Below, in pieces: positions 32,139 to 41,406 of a DNA stretch of 64,000 bases. Both the position numbers and the translations under genes were made by a program. Each line of letters opens with the position of its first letter. The stretch's first letter is position 1. This DNA comes from Bacteroidota bacterium (GTDB lineage: Bacteria; Bacteroidota; Bacteroidia; Chitinophagales; Chitinophagaceae): positions 124,001 to 188,000 of the forward strand of contig JAEWJK010000009.1 in assembly GCA_023386555.1 (NCBI GenBank). The letters are read 5' to 3'. The notes under the pieces were generated by a model that had not been told where the DNA came from, ran no database searches, and was given only the letters and a program-made list of their open reading frames with translations.

Positions 32139-34634
32139 TTATCTATTTCCACCTGTAGGAGGTTTCTTTGGCATCACCGCCTTGGGATCTTTTTTCGGAT
32201 CATTTGTATTAGCGGGTGTATTCGCAGGATTATCTACTGGTTTTTTGGGTGTATTTTTTCCGGTATCTTTTTTTGGTTTGTTGGGATTTTCTTCCTTGGG
32301 AATTTCAGATTCAGGAGCGATGTATTCTATTGTCTCTGGTATTTCATAATCATCTTCAGAACCATTACCCATTCCATCTTCACCACTTGGCTCATTAGAA
32401 CTTCCGGTCATCCAATCGTAATTAATATCATTGGTCATCACCTCCGGTTTCACAAATGTCGCTTTGGTATCAATGCCACAGTTAGGATCAGCTGAAGACT
32501 TATCATAGAAATATGCCCAGATAGGTAATGCTGCTGCAGAACCCTGGCCAATATTGGTGGAATTAAAGCGAATAAATCTATCATCACAACCAACCCAAAC
32601 TCCACCTAATAATCCTGGTGTATAACCCATGAACCATGCATCACTGTTATCGTTGGTAGTTCCTGTTTTACCCGCAATTTCTCCTTTCACACCATAACTC
32701 CACATTCTTCTACCGGTACCGATCTGCATAACACCCTGCATCATTTTTACAACCGAGTAAGCTGCCACATCACTGATCACTTCTTTACGTTCCGGCATGA
32801 ATTGTTCAATCACATTCCCGTTTTTATCTTCAATACGAGTGATAAACATCGGCTTCACATTAAAACCTCTTCCGGGGAACATACTGTAAGCCTGCATCAT
32901 ATCAAACAAAGAAATTTCAGCAGCACCTAAAGCAATAGAAGGGTAGGCTTCAACTTTTGCCTGCATATCACTTCTCTTAAGAAAATCAACAAATCGTTTT
33001 GCCCCATTGATGCCACCATTATCGAGTTGCTTCATAATGTAAGCAGAAGCACAGTTCCTGGAAAATGCAAGTGCCTGTCCCATTGGAACTGTTCTTCCAG
33101 TGCAGCTTTCTGTTGTGGCAGGTACAACTCCATATTCGCCAAAGCTTTGCTGTTGGTCAACCACAGGTGTTTCAGGAGTAAAACCTGCTTCCTCAATAGC
33201 CAGTGCATATAACAAAGGCTTAATGGTTGAACCAACTTGTCTTTTGGTATTCAGGTTAACGTGATCGTATTTAAAATTCTTGAAATCGATACCACCTACC
33301 CAGGCTTTTATTTCACCACTCAAAGGATCCATAGCCATAAAACCAGCCTGTAACATTTGCCTGTGATATTTAATTGAATCCAAAGGAGTCATCACAGTAT
33401 CCGTTTCTCGCTGATTATTCCAAGCAAAAATTCTCATCGGAACTTTCTGCGTAAAAGTTTTTTTGATCTCATCATCGTCCATTCCTTCTTTGGAAAGATT
33501 TCTCCAACGATCACTCTGCTTCATTGCATTTTCAAGTGTGGCTTGTTGTTTTGTGCCTTTCCAAACACTTCCTGAACGAATATTACTTTGGGAGTTCAAT
33601 ATCTTCTGCATGTAATTGATATGCTTTGCCACAGCTTCCTCAGCATACAACTGCATTCTCGGGTTGATGGTTGTGTAAATTTTCAAGCCATCACGATACA
33701 GATCATAATTATCGCCATTAGCATTTTCATGAGTCTTGCACCATTGTTTCATGTATTCACCTAAGATCATTCTGAAGTAAGGACCTAAACCTGCATTCTG
33801 ATCGAGTTTCTTATAATTTAATTCGATCGGTTTTTTCTTCACGATCTCCGCAGTGGCAGCATCCAGTTTATTGTTCTTCACCATCTGGTTAATAACCGTA
33901 TTTCTTCTGTCAAGTGCCAGCTTTGGATTACGACGTGGATTATATCTTGTAGCACCTTTCAACATTCCAACCAATACTGCCGACTCTTCAATATTCAAAC
34001 GATCAGGTTCTTTTTGAAAGAATGTTTTAGATGCATTGCGAATTCCAAAAACATTATCACCAAATGCTGCTGTGTTCAGGTAAAGGGTAACGATTTCTTC
34101 TTTAGTAAAATTTCTTTCAAGCTTTACGGCGATGATAGACTCTTTTACTTTCTGCAACATTCTTTTAATGATGTTACTGGTGTTCCAGTTTTCTGTAAAA
34201 AGATTTTTCGCTGTCTGCATGGTGATGGTAGAACCTCCACCTTTACTGCCAAGACCTGAAAAAGCTCTAACCAAAGCTTCACCATCTATTCCGCTATGGT
34301 CATAAAAACGTTCATCTTCTGTAGCTACTACGGCATTAATGACATGTGGACTGATATCTTTATAATCAACATTTACACGGTCTTCATCCAGGTGAAATTT
34401 TCCCATCAAGGTTCCATCTTCTGCATGTACCTGGCTGGAAAGGGAAGCGGAAGGGTTTTGTATTCTTTCAATGGATGGCATTTCACCGAACAAGCCAAAA
34501 TTAGCTCCCAGTAAAAGCACTATAAAAGCACCAAACAGAATGAAGAAAGTTTTCCAAAGTATGCGAACAGATTTTTTAGTACCTGTTTTGTTAGCATTTG
34601 GCTTCTTTTTGTTGGCATCAACATTTCGGTTCAT
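32139..34634 (-). CDS. class A penicillin-binding protein (transglycosylase-transpeptidase, PBP1A-like)
   Basis: An 831-residue bifunctional cell-wall synthase. A basic cytosolic N-terminus and TM helix (~25-50) precede the GT51 domain with 'ATEDERFYDHSGID' and 'GGSTITMQTAKNLFTE'. The transpeptidase domain has the SxxK in 'GSTIKPLLYALA', the SxN in 'FSRNCASAYIM' and the KTG in 'AGKTGTTNDNSDAWFMGYTP'. The C-terminal ~75 residues are a disordered Pro/Lys/Asn/Glu-rich tail. It polymerises and crosslinks peptidoglycan in the periplasm. Its start lies 64 bp from the stop of the PorW/SprE-like gene upstream on the same strand. Confidence 0.93.
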   Translation of the reverse strand: MNRNVDANKKKPNANKTGTKKSVRILWKTFFILFGAFIVLLLGANFGLFGEMPSIERIQNPSASLSSQVHAEDGTLMGKFHLDEDRVNVDYKDISPHVINAVVATEDERFYDHSGIDGEALVRAFSGLGSKGGGSTITMQTAKNLFTENWNTSNIIKRMLQKVKESIIAVKLERNFTKEEIVTLYLNTAAFGDNVFGIRNASKTFFQKEPDRLNIEESAVLVGMLKGATRYNPRRNPKLALDRRNTVINQMVKNNKLDAATAEIVKKKPIELNYKKLDQNAGLGPYFRMILGEYMKQWCKTHENANGDNYDLYRDGLKIYTTINPRMQLYAEEAVAKHINYMQKILNSQSNIRSGSVWKGTKQQATLENAMKQSDRWRNLSKEGMDDDEIKKTFTQKVPMRIFAWNNQRETDTVMTPLDSIKYHRQMLQAGFMAMDPLSGEIKAWVGGIDFKNFKYDHVNLNTKRQVGSTIKPLLYALAIEEAGFTPETPVVDQQQSFGEYGVVPATTESCTGRTVPMGQALAFSRNCASAYIMKQLDNGGINGAKRFVDFLKRSDMQAKVEAYPSIALGAAEISLFDMMQAYSMFPGRGFNVKPMFITRIEDKNGNVIEQFMPERKEVISDVAAYSVVKMMQGVMQIGTGRRMWSYGVKGEIAGKTGTTNDNSDAWFMGYTPGLLGGVWVGCDDRFIRFNSTNIGQGSAAALPIWAYFYDKSSADPNCGIDTKATFVKPEVMTNDINYDWMTGSSNEPSGEDGMGNGSEDDYEIPETIEYIAPESEIPKEENPNKPKKDTGKNTPKKPVDNPANTPANTNDPKKDPKAVMPKKPPTGGNR

Positions 34635-34698
34635 AACACAAAGGTTTGGAAATTCAGCAATGGCTAAATCAGGACGAAATTAGAGCAATAATCATGCT

Positions 34699-37644
34699 TT
34701 AAAATTTGCCGGGTAAAGTTTCAGTCAGCATTTTTTTGTAACCAGGTAAATCTTTGCTTTGTTTCAGCAGTTCAAGGTTAGTATTATTGATAATAAGGAA
34801 ACTGTATTTTTCTGCTCCCAGCCAAGGCAAAATGTTTCCTGCAGCAGCAGGTCTTGCTTTGTCAATATAATCCATCGCTTCACCGGCATTCTTAAATGGA
34901 CCTAACAATACCATTGTATATCTATCATCTAAAGGCTGTGATGAAACTTTGATCACCTGGCGATAGAATTTTTCCAGATTGTATTTATTGAAAGCGTTCT
35001 TTACTTCATTCACATACATTCCGTCTACCTGGTCTAAAACGATGGCTGTATAATGTGATTCAGCAGGTGCAAAACTGAATCTACCTGCAGAAGTAACAAT
35101 AGCAGGTTTGGTATCTATTGAATCGATCTTGATAGGCTGTTTATTTTCAACTGCAACAGGTTTATTAGTAATAGTCTCCTTCTGTTCAACAGGTTTAGTG
35201 GTTGTTTTTTTATCCGGTTCAGTCATTACAACACGTTCTACTCTGTCATTTTCATTTCTTTGAATATCCAAGTTAGTCAGGTAGTCTTCTATTTGCTTTC
35301 TTCTACCTAGAACATCAATCATCGTTTTTGCCTTTTGAGCAAGGGGAGATGCTGAAAATTGTGTAGTAATAGCTGTTAACCTGTTAATGGCAGTGCTATC
35401 CAGTCTTTGTTTAATATAGTAAATCGATTCTATGAATAGCAATTGAGGTGTCCAAAATGAATTACCATAAGCAGCATCCGCTTTTTTCTTTTCCTCAACT
35501 GCCTGGTCAAATTTGCCTGAGATAAAGAGGTTATAAATCTCTTCGTATTTTTTTGTGGCAGCATCTGTTTTGCTTGCAGTGTTTGCTGTGTTACCTGAAG
35601 ATGATTCTTTGATGATCTGGCTGAATTTTCCATTTGGAAACTCCTGCAGCAATTGTTGTTTAGCAGCTGCCGCTTTCGCAGCATTATTTGTTTTGTTATA
35701 TAAATAGATCAAAGCAAAAAGAGCTTCTTCTTTTTGAGTAGGATTTGAAAATCGTCTAAGCAGTTCTTCAAAAGTTTCAATCGCTGAAAGATGATCTTCC
35801 AATGATTCGTTGAACGTTTTTCCATTCTCAAACAATGCAGTTTGAATGATAGTATTTGAAGCTTTTATCTGCTCGTCTGTCAATGGCACTTTAGCCAATA
35901 ATGATTCATAAGTGATTTCTGTACTATCAGCATTTTCAGAATCTGTTGGTTTAGTAGGACCACCAACCTGTTTGCCTGCATTACGATCAATAGCTTGTTG
36001 TCTTCTCCAATTATCAATATTCGGACGATTGCCCCAACGAGATTTAAATTCACTATAACCTTTTGCTTTCAAAGCAGGGTTACTAAAATACCATTCAGCT
36101 TTTGTGTCAGCATAAATATCAGTACCCGAATTTCCTGATGAGCCATTACTTCCTCCAGATGAAGGTTCATCTTTCAATCCTTTTGACTTACGAAGTTGCT
36201 TAACTAATTTTCTAATGTAAGCTTCTCTTTCAGCTTCAGGCATTCTTGCAATACGTTGCAAACTATCCTGCTCATTGATTTTTGAGATATTGGTACTGAT
36301 TTTCTTTAGTGCAGGCCTTCTTTCATTAACTCTTGCTTTATCTGCTTCAATTTTCAAATCACTGGTAAGAGTGCTGTCGTAATAATCAGAAGAAGCAACG
36401 TAGGCTTTGGTATCGTAACTGATATCAGCCAGCATCAGGAAAGATTCTGCTTTTTGTTTCGGATTATTTTTACTGGCTTCAACACTTTTCTTTAACCATT
36501 TTACAGCATCACCAGCATTATTTCTTTCCATTTCCACTTTTGCAGCGGTATAGTAGATAATGTCTCTATAATTCTCATACTTATCTTTCCTGGCCATCTT
36601 CAACAGATCATCAAGATTCTTTTTTAGATAATTGTCTTTCTGGCCTGAGTTATTAATACGAAGTGAATTCAATCTTGCATAAACCTCCATTACCGGATCT
36701 ACTGTATGATTGATTGCTTTGTTATAATATTTTACAGCAAGATCATTTTTACCTGCAAGAGAATACATCTGAGCAATTAAATATTCCCATCTTGCTTTTT
36801 CTCTTCTGCCATCAGCTTCATCCAAAGCTTTTGTAAGATGAAATGCAGCACTATCGTAAGCATTTTGATGATAGAACCAATAAGATATTACCTCGTGTAA
36901 TTCAGTCTTTAATCTTTTGGGGAAGTTGGGATCATTCCTAAGGATCTCGATTAATCCGGCAGCATCACTTAATTCACCTTGCTCAACAAAATTTCTTGCC
37001 TGCCATATAAAAGATTCGTTTCTGCTTTGTGGATGTGTAATTATCTTCTTTAAAAGATTTTTACTCTCTTTAGTTGCTATAGTAAATTCGCCTTTGGTAT
37101 TGCTTGCATTGCTTCCTATTGGAATATCATAACCATCATCTTTTGGTGCATAAGCATAATTGAGATATTGGAAAGTTTGGGTGGCAGAATCAAAATCTTT
37201 CCTGTACATATATGCCTGGCCTAATAACAAATAAAGATTATCAATCCAATCGTTTCTAAGATCATGCAATAAAATGCCTGCTGTGCATTTGTAGATCACG
37301 GAATCGATATCATTTTTTTGTTGGGCAGTACCGTCTAAAGTGTAATTGTAAAAGGGGAGAAGTTTTGTATAATCTTCCTGGTATGAGGCTTTAGCCCTGT
37401 CTACAACCTGGTTAAGTTTATTATTTGCATTGAAATAATAATTGTAGTGGGTGAAGGTATTTTGTAATATCCTTTTAGGAGTAGAGAGCTTTTTGTCTGT
37501 GCTTTTTTCTGAACGCAGTTCCCTGTTCTCATACTGTTGAGGTTTTTTAAGATCAACCGAAGTTCCAGGTTGGGCAAATGAATTTGATACCACTAACAGT
37601 AATGAAATGGCCAGGTTACCGATCTTTATTGAATATCTCATCAA
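34699..37644 (-). CDS. sprE: T9SS periplasmic TPR protein PorW/SprE
   Basis: A 981-residue TPR-rich protein. A signal peptide ends SNSFAQ; notably there is no lipobox cysteine, although PorW/SprE members are usually lipoproteins. It has many tetratricopeptide-like helices ('WIDNLYLLLGQAYMYRKDFDSATQTFQYLNYAY' at ~37146-37244) and low-complexity Ser/Asn/Gly and Lys/Pro linkers. A C-terminal SPOR-like segment contains 'YTMVLLGPFKNAGEAMDYIDKARP' and 'EKYSFLIINNTNLELLK', which are characteristic of the family. SprE is needed for T9SS secretion and gliding in Flavobacterium; here the role is inferred by homology. Confidence 0.87.
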   Translation of the reverse strand: MMRYSIKIGNLAISLLLVVSNSFAQPGTSVDLKKPQQYENRELRSEKSTDKKLSTPKRILQNTFTHYNYYFNANNKLNQVVDRAKASYQEDYTKLLPFYNYTLDGTAQQKNDIDSVIYKCTAGILLHDLRNDWIDNLYLLLGQAYMYRKDFDSATQTFQYLNYAYAPKDDGYDIPIGSNASNTKGEFTIATKESKNLLKKIITHPQSRNESFIWQARNFVEQGELSDAAGLIEILRNDPNFPKRLKTELHEVISYWFYHQNAYDSAAFHLTKALDEADGRREKARWEYLIAQMYSLAGKNDLAVKYYNKAINHTVDPVMEVYARLNSLRINNSGQKDNYLKKNLDDLLKMARKDKYENYRDIIYYTAAKVEMERNNAGDAVKWLKKSVEASKNNPKQKAESFLMLADISYDTKAYVASSDYYDSTLTSDLKIEADKARVNERRPALKKISTNISKINEQDSLQRIARMPEAEREAYIRKLVKQLRKSKGLKDEPSSGGSNGSSGNSGTDIYADTKAEWYFSNPALKAKGYSEFKSRWGNRPNIDNWRRQQAIDRNAGKQVGGPTKPTDSENADSTEITYESLLAKVPLTDEQIKASNTIIQTALFENGKTFNESLEDHLSAIETFEELLRRFSNPTQKEEALFALIYLYNKTNNAAKAAAAKQQLLQEFPNGKFSQIIKESSSGNTANTASKTDAATKKYEEIYNLFISGKFDQAVEEKKKADAAYGNSFWTPQLLFIESIYYIKQRLDSTAINRLTAITTQFSASPLAQKAKTMIDVLGRRKQIEDYLTNLDIQRNENDRVERVVMTEPDKKTTTKPVEQKETITNKPVAVENKQPIKIDSIDTKPAIVTSAGRFSFAPAESHYTAIVLDQVDGMYVNEVKNAFNKYNLEKFYRQVIKVSSQPLDDRYTMVLLGPFKNAGEAMDYIDKARPAAAGNILPWLGAEKYSFLIINNTNLELLKQSKDLPGYKKMLTETLPGKF

Positions 37645-37728
37645 CGTATTGGATGATTAGGATTAAAAAGTCGTTTTAAAAGTAAGGTTATTTTTCAATT
37701 CGTTAGGTTGCTAATTGATTGAAGGTGC

Positions 37729-37736
37729 TACCTTTA
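37729..37736 (+). promoter_or_regulatory. -7-like TACCTTTA with upstream TTG
   Basis: TACCTTTA (one base off TAnnTTTG) lies 17 nt before the ATG at 37754, with a TTG at 37708-37710 in -33 position (18-nt spacing). It probably drives the 37754-39365 cluster. Confidence 0.4.
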
Positions 37737-37753
37737 AATTCTATTTAACAAGA

Positions 37754-38146
37754 ATGGAAAAGGAAGAAGTAGTCACCACACCCATTTCAGTAAGAAATCG
37801 CTACAGGTTAGTGGTAATGAATGATGATACGTATGAGGAAGTTGTAACATTCAAATTAACCAGGCTGAGTGTATATATAGGCATGAGTACCATCTTTGTA
37901 TTGATGGTTGGGTTTACCGTTGCATTATTGGTATTCACTCCTTTGAAATATTATATTCCAGGCTATGGAAAAAAGGAAAGCAGGCAGGAATTGCAGACCC
38001 TGAAGATCAGAACGGATTCTTTGGAAAGAGCCATTTTACAGAAAGAAAGGTATTTAAAAAGTGTAAAGGCAGTTCTGTCAGGAGAGATCACAGCAAGAGA
38101 TACGACATTACTTGATCTGCCTGAACCGGAATATACCCAGGATTGA
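37754..38146 (+). CDS. single-pass membrane protein resembling the N-terminus of M23 peptidases
   Basis: A 130-residue protein from the ATG at 37754. A cytosolic start 'NRYRLVVMNDDTYEEVVTFKLTRLSVYI' precedes one membrane helix ('STIFVLMVGFTVALLVFTPLKYYIPGYG') and an extracytoplasmic coiled coil ('LQTLKIRTDSLERAILQKE'). This matches the N-terminal anchor I know from Bacteroidota M23 metallopeptidases, but the LytM catalytic domain is missing. The next gene starts one base after its stop. The protein may be a regulator or a truncated relic. Confidence 0.75.
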   Translation: MEKEEVVTTPISVRNRYRLVVMNDDTYEEVVTFKLTRLSVYIGMSTIFVLMVGFTVALLVFTPLKYYIPGYGKKESRQELQTLKIRTDSLERAILQKERYLKSVKAVLSGEITARDTTLLDLPEPEYTQD

Positions 38147-38147
38147 T

Positions 38148-38357
38148 ATGCCAAAAAAAGATGATGGGAAAAGATTGCTTCTGCAATATGCAGGTTTTGC
38201 AACTCAATTAGTAGTTGCTTTAGGTGCAGGTGTTTTTGCAGGATACTGGATCGACAAAAAGATACTCATCAGTATTCCTGTGTTTACATGGTTGTTACCT
38301 TTGCTTATTCTTCTCATTATGTTTTGGAAAGTGATGAAGGATACATCAAAAAAATAG
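38148..38357 (+). CDS. atpZ: AtpZ/AtpI-like small membrane protein
   Basis: A 69-residue protein from ATG 38148 (MPKKDDGKRLLLQYAGFATQLV) with two membrane helices ('FATQLVVALGAGVFAGYWID' and 'IPVFTWLLPLLILLIMFWKV'). This is the AtpZ/AtpI (PF09527) pattern found at the head of bacterial ATP-synthase operons. It is close to both neighbours: one base before and one base after. No F0 or F1 subunit genes follow. Confidence 0.85.
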   Translation: MPKKDDGKRLLLQYAGFATQLVVALGAGVFAGYWIDKKILISIPVFTWLLPLLILLIMFWKVMKDTSKK

Positions 38358-38358
38358 T

Positions 38359-38742
38359 ATGGCTAAATTCAGTGGACTTTTTCTTTTGTTTGGTATTGTT
38401 TGCCTGCTTGCTTTCGGTTTAAATACAGAATTAAGCAAATGGAAAATAGATTATAAAGTTGTGGCAGGAGCAAATGCACTATTGCTGTTACTGAGTATCA
38501 TCAGCCTTACACTTCATGTTAAAGCTTTGGCTAATCCAAACCCGAACGTGTTTGTAAGAAGTGTAATGCTTGCCAACATTTTGAAGTTATTGGGTATAGC
38601 TGCTGCTGCACTAATTTATATCTCATTAAGCGGAAAGAATACCAGCACCAATGCAGTATTTGTTTGTTTGTTTTTATATGTTATTTATACATGGGTTGAA
38701 AAAAGAGCCACGATACGCTTAACTAAATCGAAGCAGAACTGA
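38359..38742 (+). CDS. four-helix membrane protein (ATP synthase I-like)
   Basis: A 127-residue protein with four membrane segments ('FSGLFLLFGIVCLLAFGL', 'VVAGANALLLLLSIISLTL', 'VMLANILKLLGIAAAALIYI', 'NAVFVCLFLYVIYTWVEK'). Placed after atpZ, it resembles the small membrane proteins preceding atpB in Bacteroidota, so an AtpI-like assembly role is possible but not shown. Its stop overlaps the start of the SprT gene by one base (TGATG). Confidence 0.7.
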   Translation: MAKFSGLFLLFGIVCLLAFGLNTELSKWKIDYKVVAGANALLLLLSIISLTLHVKALANPNPNVFVRSVMLANILKLLGIAAAALIYISLSGKNTSTNAVFVCLFLYVIYTWVEKRATIRLTKSKQN

Positions 38743-39365
38743 TGGCTTTCGAAGAGCATCCTTTGCAGGCTCTTGCTGCATTTTTGCCTGAAGGATCTTT
38801 TGATGATGTGGTTGCCTATTTAAATCATTACAAAGTACACCTGACTGTTACGAAAAGAAGAAAGACTGTGCTGGGTGATTACAGACATGCTTTCCAGGGA
38901 GCCAATCACAGGATCACTGTAAATTCTAATCTTAATAAATATGAATTCCTGATAACCTTATTACATGAATTAGCTCATTTACTCACTTTTGAACAATATC
39001 GAAACAGAGTTGAACCTCATGGCAAGGAATGGAAAACGAGTTATAGCCAGTTGCTGATCAAATTCATTCAAAAGAAAATATTTCCTGCAGACATTGAAAA
39101 AGCTTTGCAGCAATCTGTCATGAATCCTGCAGCTACAGCAAATGGAGAAGCAGCATTGATAATGGTTTTACGAAAGTATGATGCACAGAAAAGACCAGGA
39201 TATTTTCATGTAGCAGAGATACCGGTGGGAAGCATTTTTCAAACAGATGATAAAAGAGTTTTTCAAAAAGGTGAGAAGCGAAGAAGCCGTTACACCTGTA
39301 TAGAAATAAAAACAGGACTGAAATATACTTTCAGTCCTGTGTATGAGGTTAAACTAATTAAATAA
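38742..39365 (+). CDS. SprT-like zinc metalloprotease
   Basis: A 207-residue protein. The zinc site is 'LITLLHELAHLLTFEQYRNRVEPHGKEW': HELAH gives two His ligands and the catalytic Glu, and the His in 'EPHGKEW' is the likely third ligand. The C-terminal half has a basic nucleic-acid-like patch ('QKGEKRRSRYTCIEIKTG') and lacks the full Cys4 zinc ribbon. SprT/Spartan relatives cut DNA-protein crosslinks in other organisms. The end of the gene contains a long hairpin that looks like the terminator of sucC on the other strand. Confidence 0.87.
   Translation: MAFEEHPLQALAAFLPEGSFDDVVAYLNHYKVHLTVTKRRKTVLGDYRHAFQGANHRITVNSNLNKYEFLITLLHELAHLLTFEQYRNRVEPHGKEWKTSYSQLLIKFIQKKIFPADIEKALQQSVMNPAATANGEAALIMVLRKYDAQKRPGYFHVAEIPVGSIFQTDDKRVFQKGEKRRSRYTCIEIKTGLKYTFSPVYEVKLIK
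39303..39340 (-). terminator. sucC terminator embedded in the SprT coding region
   Basis: A perfect 12-bp stem (39312-39323 / 39329-39340, core CAGGACTGAAA) with a 5-nt loop lies 25 bp inside the SprT gene. Read on the minus strand it is followed by TTTTTATTT, giving a textbook terminator for sucC. Confidence 0.8.
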
Positions 39366-40577
39366 TTAGGCCACGGCTTTTTTTACTAAGTCTGCAGCTT
39401 CACTCAATAGGATTGCAGATTGGACTTTTAATCCGCTTTCATCTATCAGTTTTTTTGCTTCAGTTGCATTAGTGCCTTGCAAACGAACAATAATAGGAAT
39501 ATCTATGTTGCCAAGTTTATTATAGGCTTCAATTACACCTGCAGCAACACGATCACAACGAACAATACCACCAAAGATGTTGATGAGAATTGCTTTTACA
39601 TTCGGATCTTTTAAGATGATACGGAATCCAGCTTCAACTGTTTGTGCATTAGCAGATCCACCTACATCAAGGAAGTTAGCAGGCTCACCGCCACTTAATT
39701 TAATCATATCCATTGTTGCCATGGCTAGTCCGGCACCATTCACCATACATCCAACATTACCATCAAGCTTTACGAAGTTCAGATTGTATTGACCTGCTTC
39801 AACTTCTGTTGGATCTTCTTCTGTTACATCTCTTAATTGAGCAAGATCTGCATGACGGATCAGTGCATTTTCATCAAGATTCATTTTGCAATCTACAGCA
39901 ATGATCTTTTCATCGCTGGTTTTGAAAAGTGGATTGATCTCAAGCATGCTGCAATCCAAACCTACATAAGCATTATAAAGATTGGTTACGAATTTCACAC
40001 AGTTCTTAAAAGCTTCACCACTTAATCCTAGGTTGAAAGCTATTTTTCTTGCCTGGAAACCTTGTAAAGCTCCACCTGGATGAATCCATTCTTTGAATAT
40101 TTTCTCAGGTGTTTTGTGAGCCACTTCTTCAATGTCCATTCCACCTTCGGTAGAATACATGAGTACATTCTGACCTTTGGTTCTATCTAATAATATAGAG
40201 AGATAAAATTCTTTTGTTGGATTTGGGCCTGAATAATAAACATCCTGGGCAATCAAGATCTTATTTACTTTTTTACCTGCAGCACCTGTTTGAATCGTTA
40301 CCAGCGTATGACCAAGAATATTTTTTGCAATGTTTGTTACATCTTCCAGGCTTTTGGCTACAGCTACCCCACGTTGTTCAGAACCTTCAATTTTACCTTT
40401 ACCACGACCACCGGCATGTATCTGAGCCTTTATTACAGCGAAATTATTGCCTGTTTGATTTTTTATATTACGGTAAGCTTCTTCTGCAGCCATTACTGAT
40501 TCTACAGCAATTCCTTCCTGGGTAGGCACATTATACTTCTTTAAAAGTTCTTTTGCCTGGTATTCGTGCAAATTCAT
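39366..40577 (-). CDS. sucC: succinate--CoA ligase (ADP-forming), beta subunit
   Basis: The 403-residue beta subunit of the TCA-cycle enzyme that links succinyl-CoA to ATP formation. It starts 'MNLHEYQAKELLKKYNVPTQEG', and an ATP-grasp domain follows with 'VIKAQIHAGGRGKGK' and 'LEINPLFKT'. The C-terminal CoA-ligase domain has 'GAGLAMATMDMIKLSGGEPANFLDVGG' (39667-39748) and 'INIFGGIVRCDRVAAG'. No sucD is in the window. It is convergent with the SprT gene with adjacent stops. Confidence 0.97.
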   Translation of the reverse strand: MNLHEYQAKELLKKYNVPTQEGIAVESVMAAEEAYRNIKNQTGNNFAVIKAQIHAGGRGKGKIEGSEQRGVAVAKSLEDVTNIAKNILGHTLVTIQTGAAGKKVNKILIAQDVYYSGPNPTKEFYLSILLDRTKGQNVLMYSTEGGMDIEEVAHKTPEKIFKEWIHPGGALQGFQARKIAFNLGLSGEAFKNCVKFVTNLYNAYVGLDCSMLEINPLFKTSDEKIIAVDCKMNLDENALIRHADLAQLRDVTEEDPTEVEAGQYNLNFVKLDGNVGCMVNGAGLAMATMDMIKLSGGEPANFLDVGGSANAQTVEAGFRIILKDPNVKAILINIFGGIVRCDRVAAGVIEAYNKLGNIDIPIIVRLQGTNATEAKKLIDESGLKVQSAILLSEAADLVKKAVA

Positions 40578-40596
40578 AAGCGGTGTAAAATTTCGG

Positions 40597-40604
40597 CGAA
40601 GATA
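40597..40604 (-). promoter_or_regulatory. -7-like TATCTTCG upstream of sucC
   Basis: TATCTTCG on the minus strand, one base off TAnnTTTG, lies 19 nt before the sucC ATG. Confidence 0.35.
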
Positions 40605-40664
40605 GACCAGTGAAATTTAAGAGTAAAATGATTTTCATCAGCAGGATTTTTCCTGTTGCCATTG

Positions 40665-40693
40665 CAGAAAAAAGTACAAGTGTGCGACGCAAG
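40665..40693 (-). repeat. dispersed intergenic repeat, short form (copy E, reverse orientation)
   Basis: On the minus strand this reads TTGCGTCGCACACTTGTAC flanked by T's, the same core as copies C and D but inverted. It lies between sucC and the YceI gene. Confidence 0.75.
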
Positions 40694-40804
40694 AATGATG
40701 ACCAAAGAATCAAAGCCGAATGAATGTAAAATAATTGTCAAAATAGATGTTGGTACATATAATTCCCTATATTTACATTCTCAACTAGAAAACAAACTGT
40801 TATC

Positions 40805-41380
40805 ATGAAAAAAGTATTACTTGTTTTAGCTGTTGCAATCGTTGCCAGCATTGGAATTTCAGCCTTTACTTACAAAGCTGAAAAAAGAGACCTTACCAGC
40901 TACAATGTTTTGACTGACTATTCTAAAGTTGAATTTGTTGGAACCAAAAAATCAGGTTACCACACAGGTGTTCTTAAAATTAAGAGTGGTGATATTAAAC
41001 TTGACGGCCACAAATTAGCCGGTGGAAAGTTTATAATTGATATGAATTCCATTGCATTGGTTGGAGAAGATGCACCGAAGTTTGTTGATCATTTAAAAGC
41101 GAAAGATTTCTTTGAAACATCAACTTTTAGTGAAGCTGTTTATGAAATATCCGGTGTTGAATATGTTTCTGAGACAGATGTAAAAATCAATGGAACATTA
41201 AACCTGAAAGGTATTGCTGTTCCGGTTAGTTTTCCTGCTGTAATTCGTAATGCAGATGATAAAAGATTTTTTGCACAGGCTTTCTTTAGTATTGATAGAA
41301 CTCTTTGGAATATCAACTATGGTATAGGTAATGTTGCAAAAGATGTACAGTTATCTGTTTACCTTTTTGCTAATAAATAA
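40805..41380 (+). CDS. YceI family periplasmic protein
   Basis: A 191-residue protein with a signal peptide (MKKVLLVLAVAIVASIGISAF). The YceI lipocalin-like barrel follows: 'LTDYSKVEFVGTKKSGYHTGVLKI', 'LAGGKFIIDMNSI', 'HLKAKDFFETSTFSEAVYEI' and 'INGTLNLKGIAVPVSFP'. YceI proteins bind isoprenoid-type lipids such as polyprenyl chains; the ligand here is unknown. Monocistronic, followed by a clear terminator. Confidence 0.92.
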   Translation: MKKVLLVLAVAIVASIGISAFTYKAEKRDLTSYNVLTDYSKVEFVGTKKSGYHTGVLKIKSGDIKLDGHKLAGGKFIIDMNSIALVGEDAPKFVDHLKAKDFFETSTFSEAVYEISGVEYVSETDVKINGTLNLKGIAVPVSFPAVIRNADDKRFFAQAFFSIDRTLWNINYGIGNVAKDVQLSVYLFANK

Positions 41381-41406
41381 GCGTTTTTCATTGTGTAGTT
41401 ATGGGC

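Noticed and set aside
38148..38742. Start of an ATP synthase operon
   Set aside because: AtpZ and an AtpI-like protein occur, but no atpB, atpE, atpF or F1 genes follow; the next gene is SprT.
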